Source: Pseudonocardia broussonetiae
Lineage (GTDB): Bacteria; Actinomycetota; Actinomycetes; Mycobacteriales; Pseudonocardiaceae
NCBI RefSeq assembly: GCF_013155125.1
Contig: NZ_CP053564.1
Location: forward strand, 999,501 to 1,063,500
DNA: 64,000 bases
Direction of reading: 5' to 3'
Shown here one piece after another: positions 33,408 through 42,180 of the stretch. Each line of letters opens with the position of its first letter. Position 1 is the stretch's first letter. A program made the position numbers and the translations under genes. The notes beneath the pieces were generated by a model. It saw only the letters and a program-made list of their open reading frames with translations. It made no database searches and was not told the DNA's origin.

Positions 33408-34319
33408 GTGGACCTCTCGCTGCAGCGCCTGCGGATGCTGCGCGAGCTGCGCAGGCGCGGCACCGTCACGGCCGCCGCGGCGGCGCTGCACTACACGGCG
33501 TCGGCGGTGTCCCAGCAGCTCGCGCAGCTCGAGCGAGACGTCGGCAGCTCGCTGTTCGAGCGGCTCGGGCGGCGCGTGCAGCTCACCAACACCGGGCTCG
33601 TCCTGGCCGACCACGCCGAGGAGATCCTCGGCGCCGTCGAGCGCGCGACGCTGGCGCTGGAGGAGGCGCAGTCGTCGGTCTCGGTGCGGCTGACGGCCGG
33701 CGTGTGGGCGTCGGTCGCGTCCGGGCTGCTGCCCGCGGCGCTGGCCGCCCTGGCCGCCGAGCACCCCGGGATCGCCGTGCGCACGCGCGAGCTGGCGCCG
33801 GAGGAGACGGCGGGCGCGGTGCGCGACGGCGCCCTCGACTTCTCGTTCGTCATCGAGTACTCGACCTACCCGATGACCTGGGACCCCGGGCTGGAGCGGG
33901 TGGTGATCGCGGTCGAGCGGCTGCACGCCGCCGTGCCCGCCGGCGCGCTGCCTCTGCCGACCGTGGACCTGCCCGACCTCGCCGAGCACCCGTGGATCCT
34001 GTCCGGGCCGCGCTCGCACTTCGGGCGCGCCGTGCGGACCGCCTGCCAGCGCGCCGGGTTCGAGCCGCGCGTCGAGCACGAGGTGGGCGAGCAGGCCACG
34101 GCACTGGCGATGGTCGCGGCCGGGCTGGGCGTCACCCTCGTCTCCGACCTCGGCCTCGCGCTGTGCCCGCCCGGCGTCGACGTCCGGGCGGTGACCGAGC
34201 CGATCACCCGGACGGTCTCGATCGCCCACCGCACCGGCACCGCCCGGCGCACGTCGCTGCACCGGGTGATCGACGCCGTGCGCACCGAGGCCGCCGCGCG
34301 CGGCCTCGGGGCGCAGTGA
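33408..34319 (+). CDS. LysR-family transcriptional regulator
   Basis: A 303-residue LysR protein from GTG 33408. The N-terminal HTH is LQRLRMLRELRRRGTVTAAAAALHYTASAVSQQLAQLER (in parts), with the family's SLFERLGRRVQLT wing. A periplasmic-binding-like effector domain follows, from about residue 90. The natural candidate target is the divergent dehydrogenase gene, with the effector perhaps being its amino acid. Two hairpins follow the stop. Confidence 0.92.
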   Translation: MDLSLQRLRMLRELRRRGTVTAAAAALHYTASAVSQQLAQLERDVGSSLFERLGRRVQLTNTGLVLADHAEEILGAVERATLALEEAQSSVSVRLTAGVWASVASGLLPAALAALAAEHPGIAVRTRELAPEETAGAVRDGALDFSFVIEYSTYPMTWDPGLERVVIAVERLHAAVPAGALPLPTVDLPDLAEHPWILSGPRSHFGRAVRTACQRAGFEPRVEHEVGEQATALAMVAAGLGVTLVSDLGLALCPPGVDVRAVTEPITRTVSIAHRTGTARRTSLHRVIDAVRTEAAARGLGAQ

Positions 34320-34320
34320 C

Positions 34321-34368
34321 CCGCACGGGCTGTGCGGGCACGCCGCCCGGCCCCGGTGACCGGGGCCG
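34321..34368. terminator. Double hairpin between lysR-type and BLUF genes
   Basis: CCGCAC-GGGCT-GTGCGG at 34321-34337, then CGGCCCCGGT-G-ACCGGGGCCG at 34348-34368. They lie directly after the LysR stop and before the end of the convergent BLUF gene, so they may serve both. Confidence 0.7.
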
Positions 34369-34392
34369 CGCGACGGCGTCGGGGGCGAGCGG

Positions 34393-34866
34393 TCAGACGA
34401 CGCCGCGGCCCACGTGGGGGCTCACCTGGGACGTCCCCTGGGCGTAGCCGCGCATCGCGCTGACCACGGGGTCGGCCTCCCTGGTGTCGTGGCTCGGCTC
34501 GGGGGGATCGCCGTCGTTGCGGTTGCTCAGGCTGGGCATGCCCGAGGGCTGGTCGTTGTCCGAGACGCGCGCCATCGACCAGCGCGCGAAGGCTCTGCTC
34601 TCCACGGGTTCGGCCTCCAGCAGCGTGACGGCCTCGTGCCGGGAGTCCTTCGCGATCTTCTCGTACAGCGCTCTGACGGTGGCCTCCTCGCCCTCCAGCG
34701 TCTGCACGACGTAGTCCTGCCAGACGAGCAGGGCGCCGGTCACCTCGCGGGCGGAGTTCTTCGAGCGCGACGCGTCGAGGATCGAGGCCAGCTCGGCCCG
34801 GCGCTCCTCCGGCGGAACGGTCAGCTGACTGCGGTAGACGAGGCGGAACAGGGGTGTGTCAGCCAT
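34393..34866 (-). CDS. BLUF-domain blue-light sensor (canonical residues)
   Basis: A 157-residue stand-alone BLUF protein; ATG 34866 has GGAGG 7 bases upstream. It retains Tyr11 (RLVYRSQ), Asn37 (KNSAREVTG, equal to AppA Asn45), Gln55 (VVQTLEGEE) and Trp/Met (RWSMARVS), the full flavin switch set. A 55-residue C-terminal tail is acidic/polar and ends in VSAMRGYAQG, resembling the MRGAA end of the BLUF protein at 25961-26368. There is no fused effector; the partner is unknown. It is divergent from prpE by about 135 bases. Confidence 0.92.
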   Translation of the reverse strand: MADTPLFRLVYRSQLTVPPEERRAELASILDASRSKNSAREVTGALLVWQDYVVQTLEGEEATVRALYEKIAKDSRHEAVTLLEAEPVESRAFARWSMARVSDNDQPSGMPSLSNRNDGDPPEPSHDTREADPVVSAMRGYAQGTSQVSPHVGRGVV

Positions 34867-35002
34867 GGGTCGTCCTCCTGGGTGATGGATCGCCCGACCA
34901 CGGTGGCGGGCGTTTCAAACCGTAACCCGGTGTGATCCGCCCCACATGTCGATCTTGCCCGACGCACTAGAGTCCCGCCGCAAGAGTCGAGGAGGACATG
35001 AC

Positions 35003-36880
35003 GTGGGTGTGTACGACGAGTTGTTCACGGCGAGCGTGGAGGACCCCGAGCGCTTCTGGCTCGACGCGGCCACGGCGATCGACTGGCACGTCGCGCCGAC
35101 GCGGGCGCTGGACGACTCGCGGCCCCCGTTCTACCGGTGGTTCCCCGACGGCGAGCTGAACGTCTGCCACAACGCGCTGGACCGCCACGTCGACGCCGGG
35201 CACGGCGACCGGCCCGCGCTGGTCCACGACTCGCCGGTCACCGAGTCGCAGCGGACGTTCACCTACCGCGAGCTGCGCGACGAGGTGGCGGCCTTCGCCG
35301 GCGTGCTGGCCGGGCTGGGCGTCGGGCGCGGCGACCGCGTCGTGATCTACCTGCCGATGATCGCCGAGGCCGCGGTCGCGATGCTCGCGTGCGCGCGGAT
35401 CGGGGCGGTGCACTCGGTCGTGTTCGGCGGGTTCGCGCCGAAGGAGCTCGCCGTCCGCATCGACGACGCCACGCCGTCGGTGATCGTCTCGGCGTCCTGC
35501 GGCATCGAGGGCAAGCGGGTCATCGAGTACAAGCCGCTGCTGGACAAGGCGATCGAGCTGGCCTCGCACCGCCCGGAGCACTGCGTGATCCTGCAGCGCC
35601 CGCAGGCCGAGGCCGCGATGGGCGAGCGCGACGTCGACTGGGCGTCCGCGGTCGCCGGCGCCACGCCGGCCGACTGCGTGCCGGTGAAGGCCACCGACCC
35701 GCTCTACATCCTCTACACCTCGGGCACGACCGGGAAGCCGAAGGGCGTGGTGCGCGACGGCGGCGGCTACGCGGTGGCGCTGAACTGGTCGATGCCGAAC
35801 GTGTACGACGTCGGGGCCGGGGAGACGATCTTCACCGCGTCCGACGTGGGGTGGGTCGTCGGGCACTCCTACATCGTCTACGCGCCGCTGCTGGCCGGGG
35901 CCACGACCGTGCTCTACGAGGGCAAGCCCGTCGGCACGCCCGACGCGGGGCAGTTCTGGCGGGTCGTGGCCGAGCACGGGGTCAAGAGCCTGTTCACCGC
36001 GCCGACGGCGTTCCGGGCGATCAAGAAGGAGGACCCGAACGGCGAGTACGCCCGCAAGTACGACCTGTCGTCGCTGAAGTACCTGTTCCTCGCGGGCGAG
36101 CGCCTGGACCCCGAGACCTACCGGTGGGCCGCGGACCTGCTGGAGATCCCGGTGATCGACCACTGGTGGCAGACCGAAACGGGTTGGCCGATCGTCGCGA
36201 ACCCGGCCGGGATCGAGCTGCTGCCGGTCAAGCCCGGCTCGCCGACGCGGCCGCTGCCCGGGTGGGACGTGCAGGTCCTCGACGCGAACGGCAAGCCCGT
36301 CGAGGCGGGCACGGACGGCGCGATCGTGGTGAAGCTGCCGATGCCGCCCGGCTCGCTGCCGACGCTGTGGAACGACGACGAGCGCTTCCTGTCGTCGTAC
36401 ATGAACGCGTTCGAGGGCTACTACCTCACCGGTGACGGCGGCCGGCTCGACGAGGACGGCTACGTCTACGTCATGGGCCGCACCGACGACGTCATCAACG
36501 TCGCGGGGCACCGGCTGTCCACCGGCGGCATGGAGGAGGTCCTCGCCTCGCACCCGGACGTCGCCGAGTGCGCGGTGATCGGCGTGGCCGACAGGATGAA
36601 GGGGCAGGTCCCGCGCGGGTTCGTCGTCCTCAAGGCCGGGGTGGAGCGCGACGAGGACGAGCTGCGGGCCGAGCTCGTGCAGCTCGTGCGCGACCAGGTC
36701 GGGGCCGTGGCGAGCCTCAAGGACGTCGCCGTCGTGGCGGCGCTGCCCAAGACGCGCTCGGGCAAGATCCTGCGCAAGACCATGCGCGGCATCGCCGACG
36801 GCGCCGACGAGCCGGTGCCCGGCACGATCGACGACGCGTCCGTCCTCGACGCCCTGAGGCCGGTGCTGCGACGGGAGTGA
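35003..36880 (+). CDS. prpE: Propionyl-CoA synthetase PrpE (acyl-CoA synthetase, ACS family)
   Basis: A 625-residue ANL-superfamily ligase that activates propionate (or acetate) with ATP and CoA. GTG 35003 has GGAGG 7 bases upstream and gives the expected family length. PrpE-like landmarks are the N-terminal WHVAPTRALDDS, FYRWFPDGELNVCHNALDRHV, the P-loop YTSGTTGKPKGVVRDGGG, DVGWVVGHSYIVYAPL, WWQTETGWPI, and the acetylatable catalytic Lys in PKTRSGKILRKTMR. The set separates it from AcsA. It probably feeds the methylcitrate or methylmalonyl-CoA route, whose genes are not here. Confidence 0.93.
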   Translation: MGVYDELFTASVEDPERFWLDAATAIDWHVAPTRALDDSRPPFYRWFPDGELNVCHNALDRHVDAGHGDRPALVHDSPVTESQRTFTYRELRDEVAAFAGVLAGLGVGRGDRVVIYLPMIAEAAVAMLACARIGAVHSVVFGGFAPKELAVRIDDATPSVIVSASCGIEGKRVIEYKPLLDKAIELASHRPEHCVILQRPQAEAAMGERDVDWASAVAGATPADCVPVKATDPLYILYTSGTTGKPKGVVRDGGGYAVALNWSMPNVYDVGAGETIFTASDVGWVVGHSYIVYAPLLAGATTVLYEGKPVGTPDAGQFWRVVAEHGVKSLFTAPTAFRAIKKEDPNGEYARKYDLSSLKYLFLAGERLDPETYRWAADLLEIPVIDHWWQTETGWPIVANPAGIELLPVKPGSPTRPLPGWDVQVLDANGKPVEAGTDGAIVVKLPMPPGSLPTLWNDDERFLSSYMNAFEGYYLTGDGGRLDEDGYVYVMGRTDDVINVAGHRLSTGGMEEVLASHPDVAECAVIGVADRMKGQVPRGFVVLKAGVERDEDELRAELVQLVRDQVGAVASLKDVAVVAALPKTRSGKILRKTMRGIADGADEPVPGTIDDASVLDALRPVLRRE

Positions 36881-37048
36881 CGCAGGGGGCGCGGATGACG
36901 CACGGGACGGGGCCGGTCGGAGCAATGTGAGCCGGATCTCCCACTGTCGGGTAACGCCTGGTCACAGCGCGCGATGTCTGAGTGCACGGCCGACGCTCCC
37001 CCACGGCGGCCGCACCACCGTCGTTGCCCGAGAGGATCCCCGACTCTC
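36881..37048. other. Leader region before small secreted gene
   Basis: 168 bases without a gene. It carries the promoter and leader of the secreted protein/sortase-like pair. I looked for a riboswitch-like fold and saw no pattern I could name. Confidence 0.4.
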
Positions 37049-37249
37049 ATGGAACTGCCCCGCCTCCCGCGTGCGGCCGCGCTCTGCGCCGCGCTGAGCG
37101 CCGCCCTCGTCCTCGGCATGGCCGGAACGGCCATCGCCTTCTCGCCACCCGACCCGCCGCTCGCGCAGTACGCGCCCGCGCAGGTCGTCGTCCCGGCCCA
37201 GCCGCCGGCGACGGCCCCGGCGCTCGCCAACCGGCCCCCGGCCCCGTGA
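37049..37249 (+). CDS. Small secreted Pro/Ala-rich protein
   Basis: A 66-residue protein from ATG 37049; an in-frame ATG at 36974 would add 25 unlikely basic residues. Residues 1-30 are a signal peptide (AALSAALVLGMAGTAIA), leaving a mature peptide of about 36 residues rich in Pro, Ala and Val (FSPPDPPLAQYAPAQ). No motif is known. Its stop overlaps the start of the sortase-like gene by 4 bases, so the two are coupled and may work together. Confidence 0.65.
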   Translation: MELPRLPRAAALCAALSAALVLGMAGTAIAFSPPDPPLAQYAPAQVVVPAQPPATAPALANRPPAP

Positions 37250-37920
37250 GGGGCAGGGTCCGCGCCGCGGCCGTCCTCGCCGCGCTGGTCGGCGGGCTGC
37301 TGCTCGCCGGCTGCGCCGCGCCGCTCGCCGTCTCCCCCGCCGCGTTCTCCACGCCCGTGTCGCGCTCGGTCGTGCCGCTGGCGGCCACCCCGCAGGCGCC
37401 CGCGCTGGTGCCGGTGCCCGAGGCGGCCCCCGCCGTGCCGCCGCTGCGCCCGGTCGACCGGCTGGTGCAGTCGCCGCCCGCGGAGCTCGCGGTGCCCGCG
37501 ATCGGCGTCCGCACCGACCGGATCGACCCGCTGTCCCCCGACGCGGGCGGCGTGCTCGCCGCCACCCCGGAGCCCGCGACGACCGGCTGGTTCACCGGCG
37601 GGCCGACGCCCGGCGCCGACGGCCCCGCGGTGATCGCCGGGCACGTCGGGATGGGCGGCGCCGCCGGCCCGTTCGCGCACCTGGCCGAGGTCGTCGCCGG
37701 GGACGAGGTGTCGGTCCGCCGCGCCGACGGCACCGACGCCGTCTTCACCGTCTACCGGGTGGAGCGGGTGGCCCGCGAGGCCTTCCGCGCCGCCGAGGTC
37801 TACGGCGACACCGCGGGCCCGGAGCTGCGCCTGATCACCTTCGGCGGCGTCTTCGACCGCGGTGCGGGCCCCTACCCGGACAACGTGGTCGTCTGGGCCC
37901 GCCTGGCCGGCGTCCGCTGA
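37246..37920 (+). CDS. Class F sortase-like lipoprotein lacking catalytic Cys
   Basis: A 224-residue protein from GTG 37246. The N-terminal signal ends in the lipobox LLLAGC (Cys22), so it is predicted to be a lipoprotein rather than a transmembrane sortase. A Pro/Val-rich linker precedes the sortase domain (about 85-222). It has the catalytic His133 in VIAGHVG and Arg205 in FDRGAG, but the expected TLxTC/LITC motif reads LITF, with Phe199 (TTC) where Cys (TGC) should be. Without the Cys no transpeptidation is expected. It might be a binding-only pseudoenzyme, or an inactive relic, although the frame is otherwise intact. Overlaps the small secreted gene upstream. Confidence 0.85.
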   Translation: MRGRVRAAAVLAALVGGLLLAGCAAPLAVSPAAFSTPVSRSVVPLAATPQAPALVPVPEAAPAVPPLRPVDRLVQSPPAELAVPAIGVRTDRIDPLSPDAGGVLAATPEPATTGWFTGGPTPGADGPAVIAGHVGMGGAAGPFAHLAEVVAGDEVSVRRADGTDAVFTVYRVERVAREAFRAAEVYGDTAGPELRLITFGGVFDRGAGPYPDNVVVWARLAGVR

Positions 37921-37968
37921 GGGTCGCCTTCGGTGACGGGCGCCCGACCGCCGGTGCACGATGGCGGC

Positions 37969-38160
37969 ATGAAGGTAGAGGTGGATTTCGACCTGTGTGA
38001 GTCCAACGCCGTGTGCATGGGCATCGCCCCGGAGGTGTTCGAGGTCAGGGACGACGACTTCCTGTACATCCTCGACGAGAACCCCGGCGAGGAGCTGCGC
38101 CCCAAGCTCGAGGAGGCCGTGCAGGCCTGCCCGCGGGCGGCGATCAAGCTGGTCGGCTGA
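37969..38160 (+). CDS. 3Fe-4S-type ferredoxin
   Basis: A 63-residue ferredoxin from ATG 37969. The cluster motif is C-ESNAV-C with a third Cys in ACPRAA, i.e. CxxNxxC...CP, as in cytochrome P450-partner ferredoxins of actinomycetes where the second ligand position varies (His, Asn, Ala). It carries electrons in the cytosol. No P450 gene is adjacent, so the partner is elsewhere. It stops 17 bases before the convergent methyltransferase's end region (overlapping it by 17 bases). Confidence 0.88.
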   Translation: MKVEVDFDLCESNAVCMGIAPEVFEVRDDDFLYILDENPGEELRPKLEEAVQACPRAAIKLVG

Positions 38161-38983
38161 CCCGGGGCTGATCCCGGTCCGGGGCCTGGGCGCGCAGCGA
38201 GTACAGCAGCGGCAGCCGCGGCACGCCGGCGGGCCAGGTCCACCAGCCGTCCCCGGCGGCGGCCATGTCCGGCCACCGCCGCCACGGGCTGACGTCGTGC
38301 TCGGCGAACGACGTGAGCCGCAGCCCGGCCCGCGTGACGGCCTCGATCACGGTGCCGATGCCGTGCGTCCACTCGTAGCTCACGGGCGCCGCGAGCTCTC
38401 CCGTGCCCTCGTAGCTCTGCGCGCTCTCGACCCGGATCGCCCCGGACGGCAGGTAGGGCCAGTCGAGCACCACGCCGGGCCAGGCCTGCTCGTCCGCGGC
38501 GGCGTTCATCAGCGGGTGGAACTCGACGACGTGCAGCACGCCCCCGGGGCGCAGCAGGTCGGCGACGACGCGCGCCCACGCCGTCAGGTCGGGCAACCAG
38601 CACAGCGCGCCCTTGCCCGTGTAGACCACGTCGAACCGGCGGCCGCCCAGCGCGGCGACGGCGTGCTCGACGTCGCTCTCGACGTACTCGACCTCCACCC
38701 CGCACTCCGCGGCGAGCGCGCGGGCCGCCGCCACCGACGCGGGCGAGAGGTCGAGCCCGACCGCGCGGGCCCCGTGGCGGGCCAGGCAGACCGTGTCGGT
38801 GCCGAGGTGGCACTGCAGGTGCAGCACGTCGCGGTCGCGGACGTCCACGGCGGCGTACTCGAAGTCGGCGAGGCGCTGCTGCCCGGCGCGCAGCGCGTCG
38901 AGGTCGTAGCCGCCGTCGAGGTGCACGGGGACCCGCGCGTCCCAGTTGGCCCGGTTGGCCGCGATCATCTCCGCCTGCTCCAC
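38144..38983 (-). CDS. SAM-dependent methyltransferase
   Basis: A 279-residue class I methyltransferase. GTG 38983 is used; ATG 38968 (MIAANRANWD) is an alternative. It has the opening NRANWDARVPVH, motif I VLHLQCHLGTDTVCLARHGA, the acidic residue in VGLDLSP, and ESDVEHA and FDVVYTGKGALCWLP later. This combination is common in actinobacterial small-molecule methyltransferases; the substrate is unknown. Convergent with the ferredoxin gene (17-base overlap) and divergent from the acyl-CoA ligase gene. Confidence 0.87.
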   Translation of the reverse strand: MEQAEMIAANRANWDARVPVHLDGGYDLDALRAGQQRLADFEYAAVDVRDRDVLHLQCHLGTDTVCLARHGARAVGLDLSPASVAAARALAAECGVEVEYVESDVEHAVAALGGRRFDVVYTGKGALCWLPDLTAWARVVADLLRPGGVLHVVEFHPLMNAAADEQAWPGVVLDWPYLPSGAIRVESAQSYEGTGELAAPVSYEWTHGIGTVIEAVTRAGLRLTSFAEHDVSPWRRWPDMAAAGDGWWTWPAGVPRLPLLYSLRAQAPDRDQPRVSRPA

Positions 38984-39088
38984 CCGTCCAGTGTCACGGG
39001 GGCGGCAAGGGGGTTCCGGTGGTTGCCGCGACGCCCGGCAGGGCAGAAGATCGAGCGAGCCGCGACCGTCCCCTGAGGAGATCTGCCG

Positions 39089-40696
39089 ATGACCACCGTC
39101 TGGAACACCCCGCTGACGCCGCTGGCGTTCCTGCGCCGCTCCGCGGAGGTGTACCCGGACAAGACCGCGATCGTGTACGGCGAGCGGCGCCACACCTACG
39201 CGCAGTTCGCCGCCGAGGCCACGCGGATCGCGCACGCGCTGCGCGGGTCGGGCGTCGAGAAGGGCGACCGCGTCGCGTACCTGCTGCCCAACATCCCCGA
39301 GATGCTGGTGGCGCACTTCGCGGTGCCGCTGGCCGGGGCGGTGCTGGTCGCGATCAACACGCGGCTGTCCACCGAGGAGGTCCGCTACATCCTCGACCAC
39401 TCCGGCGCGAAGGTCCTGGTCGTCGACGCGGCGCTGCACCCCACCGTCGCGCCGGTGGCCCGGGAGCTCAAGACCGTCGAGGAGATCATCACGGTGATCG
39501 ACCCGGCGAACCCGGGCGACGGCACCGGCAGCGGCGTCACCTACGACGACCTGCTCGCCCGCGGCAACGACGAGCCGCTGCCCTGGGCCGTCGACGACGA
39601 GGACGGCACGATCTCGATCAACTACACCTCGGGCACCACGGGCAAGCCCAAGGGCGTGATGTACCACCACCGCGGCGCGTACCTGAACTCGTTCGGCGAG
39701 ATCGTGCACTCCGCGCACAGTCCCGACAGCGTCTACCTGTGGACGCTGCCGATGTTCCACTGCAACGGCTGGTGCACGCCGTGGGCGCTCACCGCCATCG
39801 GCGGCACCCACGTGTGCCTGCGCGAGGTGCGCGGCGACGCGATCTGGCAGCAGATCACCGAGCACGGCGTGACGCACCTCAACGGAGCCCCGACCGTCGT
39901 CACGACGATCATGCGGGCGCCCGAGGCCGTCACGCTGGACTACCAGCTCGTGATCACCACCGCCGGCGCGCCGCCCTCGCCCACCACCATCCTGCAGATG
40001 GAGGAGATGGGCTTCCGGATCGTGCACGTCTACGGGCTCACCGAGACCTACGGGCCGTACTCGGTGAACCAGTACCAGCGCGCCTGGGACGACCTGCCGG
40101 CCGAGGAGCGCGCGTCGCTGCAGGCCCGCCAGGGCGTCGGCATGATCTGCGCCGACTGGCTGCGCGTCGTCGACGAGGACATGAACGACGTGCCCGCCGA
40201 CGGCGTCGCGATGGGCGAGATCGTGATGCGCGGCAACAACGTCATGAAGGGCTACTACGAGGACCCGGCCGGCACCGAGAAGGCGTTCGCGGGCGGCTGG
40301 TTCCACTCCGGCGACCTCGGCGTCATGCACCCCGACGGGTTCGTGGAGCTGCGCGACCGCGCCAAGGACGTCGTCATCTCGGGCGGGGAGAACATCAGCA
40401 CGGTGGAGGTCGAGCAGGCCGTCGTGTCGCACCCGGCCGTGCTGGAGGCCGCGGTGATCGGCGTGCCCGACGAGCAGTACGGCGAGCGGCCCAAGGCGTT
40501 CGTGGTGCTGGCCGAGGGGGGGTCGGCGACGCCCGAGGAGCTGATCGAGCACGTGAAGTCGAGGATCGCGCGGTACAAGGCGCCCAAGACCGTCGAGATC
40601 GTCGACGAGCTGCCGAAGACCTCGACGGGCAAGGTGCAGAAGTTCGAGCTGCGGGAGAAGGAGTGGGGCGGGGAGGCCAGCCGCATCCGCGGGTGA
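39089..40696 (+). CDS. Acyl-CoA ligase (AMP-binding, medium/long-chain type)
   Basis: A 535-residue ANL ligase; ATG 39089 follows GAGGAG. It opens MTTVWNTPLTPLAFLRRS and has NYTSGTTGKPKGVMYHHRGAY, the family-specific PMFHCNGWCTPW, YGLTETYGP, FHSGDLGVMHPDG, the Lys in KTSTGKVQKFELR. The FHCNGW motif is typical of AlkK/DmdB-like ligases that activate fatty or 3-methylmercaptopropionic acids. The exact acid is not determined. It stands alone, convergent with the carotenoid oxygenase gene. Confidence 0.92.
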   Translation: MTTVWNTPLTPLAFLRRSAEVYPDKTAIVYGERRHTYAQFAAEATRIAHALRGSGVEKGDRVAYLLPNIPEMLVAHFAVPLAGAVLVAINTRLSTEEVRYILDHSGAKVLVVDAALHPTVAPVARELKTVEEIITVIDPANPGDGTGSGVTYDDLLARGNDEPLPWAVDDEDGTISINYTSGTTGKPKGVMYHHRGAYLNSFGEIVHSAHSPDSVYLWTLPMFHCNGWCTPWALTAIGGTHVCLREVRGDAIWQQITEHGVTHLNGAPTVVTTIMRAPEAVTLDYQLVITTAGAPPSPTTILQMEEMGFRIVHVYGLTETYGPYSVNQYQRAWDDLPAEERASLQARQGVGMICADWLRVVDEDMNDVPADGVAMGEIVMRGNNVMKGYYEDPAGTEKAFAGGWFHSGDLGVMHPDGFVELRDRAKDVVISGGENISTVEVEQAVVSHPAVLEAAVIGVPDEQYGERPKAFVVLAEGGSATPEELIEHVKSRIARYKAPKTVEIVDELPKTSTGKVQKFELREKEWGGEASRIRG

Positions 40697-40720
40697 CCCA
40701 TCCCGCGCACCCACCCGGCG

Positions 40721-42079
40721 TCAGCCCAGCTCGGCGTCGTCGATCCAGGAGCCGTGGAAGCCGGCCGGCACGCCGCGGGGCAGCGTGACCGCCGCGACCG
40801 GGGCGCCGGCGACGTCGGTGGCGTCGAGCACGAGGAGCTGCGACGCGCTGCCGTCGCGGCGGGTCGTGATCGTCAGCAGCCAGCCGTCGTCCTCGGCGCG
40901 GCCCGGCGCCGCGGAGGGCACGAAGACGGCCTCGCCCGCCACCGTGTCGGCGTCGAGCACGTGCTCGGCGGCGCGGCCGTGCTCGGTGTCGAACTGGACG
41001 ATCCCCGAGCGGCCCCGGGCCTCGGTGACGGCGTAGCGGTAGCGGGCGGCGCGGCCGACGCGCTCGTCGTCGACGGTGGGGAACTCGACGTGCAGGTCGT
41101 GCAGCACCTCCTCGGAGGCGCGCCCGGTGGCCGGGTCGAGCGTCCACCGGTGCATCCGGGCCAGGCCGGTGGCGGCGGCCCCGGAGACGATCCCGTCGGG
41201 GTCGGTGCCAATGCCGTCCCACATCGCGACGGCGTCGGCCGCGGCGTAGCGGGCCCCGTCGACGACCACCCGGCCCGCGGCGTCGGTGTGGGCGTTGCCG
41301 ATGTGGAAGGTGAAGCTCGGCTCGACGTCGAACCAGGTCACCTCGCCCGGGCGGTCCAGCGGCATGACGCCCATCCGGGCCCCGTACGCGTCGTCCCAGG
41401 CGAAGGGCATGCCCTGCGCCAGCCGCTCCATCGAGAACGTGATCGGCAGGTCGAGGAACACGGCGTGCCGGTCGGTGATCGCGAAGTCGTGGTTCATCGT
41501 GGGGCCGGGCACGGCGATGTCGGCGCTGGTCACGAGCTCGCCGTCGGCCGAGAGCCGGTGGTAGGTGAGGTAGGGCGGCAGGACGCCGTAGCCGAAGAAG
41601 TGCAGCTCACCGGTGACCGGGTCGGTCTTGGGGTGGGCGGTCATGGCGGTGGTGAGGCGCCCGCCGAAGTCGTACGGGCCGACCGTGTCGAGCTCCGGGG
41701 TGACCACGTGCGGGTGGCTGCTCTCGACCAGCGCCATGATCCGGCCGGCGTGCGCGACCACGTGGGTGTTGGCGACGCCGACCGAGAGGTCGATGCCCTC
41801 GGGGCCGAACATCGAGCGCCCCTCCAGGGCGCCGGTGCGGACCCAGCGGTTGCGGTACCACTCCGCGCGCCCGCCGCGCAGCCGCACGCCGTGCAGCATC
41901 CCGTGGCCCGTGAACCAGTGCGGCGACACCTCGCCGGGCAGCGGGTTCGGGCCGTTGCGGAAGTACCGCCCGGTCAGCTCGGGCGGGATCGCGCCCTCGA
42001 CCGGCAGGTCGGTGGCCTCGATCTCGTCGGGGACCGGCGCGAAGTGGCCGGTCATGTGCAGCGGCGCGGTGGCGGTCAT
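40721..42079 (-). CDS. Carotenoid oxygenase (RPE65/CCD family)
   Basis: A 452-residue iron enzyme. ATG 42079 (MTATAPLHMTGH) is the start that fits the family. Four iron-ligating histidines are visible in order: TAHPKTD, MNHDFAI, FHIGNAH and FHGSWID. The N-terminal FRNGPNPLP and WFTGHGMLHGVRL are typical. Such enzymes cleave carotenoid or stilbene double bonds with O2. No carotenoid biosynthesis gene is near, so the substrate is open. Confidence 0.93.
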   Translation of the reverse strand: MTATAPLHMTGHFAPVPDEIEATDLPVEGAIPPELTGRYFRNGPNPLPGEVSPHWFTGHGMLHGVRLRGGRAEWYRNRWVRTGALEGRSMFGPEGIDLSVGVANTHVVAHAGRIMALVESSHPHVVTPELDTVGPYDFGGRLTTAMTAHPKTDPVTGELHFFGYGVLPPYLTYHRLSADGELVTSADIAVPGPTMNHDFAITDRHAVFLDLPITFSMERLAQGMPFAWDDAYGARMGVMPLDRPGEVTWFDVEPSFTFHIGNAHTDAAGRVVVDGARYAAADAVAMWDGIGTDPDGIVSGAAATGLARMHRWTLDPATGRASEEVLHDLHVEFPTVDDERVGRAARYRYAVTEARGRSGIVQFDTEHGRAAEHVLDADTVAGEAVFVPSAAPGRAEDDGWLLTITTRRDGSASQLLVLDATDVAGAPVAAVTLPRGVPAGFHGSWIDDAELG

Positions 42080-42180
42080 GTTCCGAGACTGACACGTCTC
42101 GGTGCGCGACCGGGCGCAGTGGGCCATCACGCAGCTCGAGAGGACGCCCACGGCGCCCGATATCCGTTAGCGTTGCTCAC

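Noticed and set aside
31119..34262. A 1047-codon minus-strand frame over the dehydrogenase region
   Set aside because: It overlaps the real dehydrogenase and SGNH genes in the wrong frame and is Arg/Gly-rich throughout.
36881..37048. Riboswitch (c-di-AMP type) before the sortase-like operon
   Set aside because: Some GC-rich stems are possible but I could not match conserved riboswitch positions.
38144..40714. An 856-codon frame extending the methyltransferase back through the acyl-CoA ligase
   Set aside because: The upstream part is antisense to the ligase and lacks family features; the methyltransferase starts near 38983.
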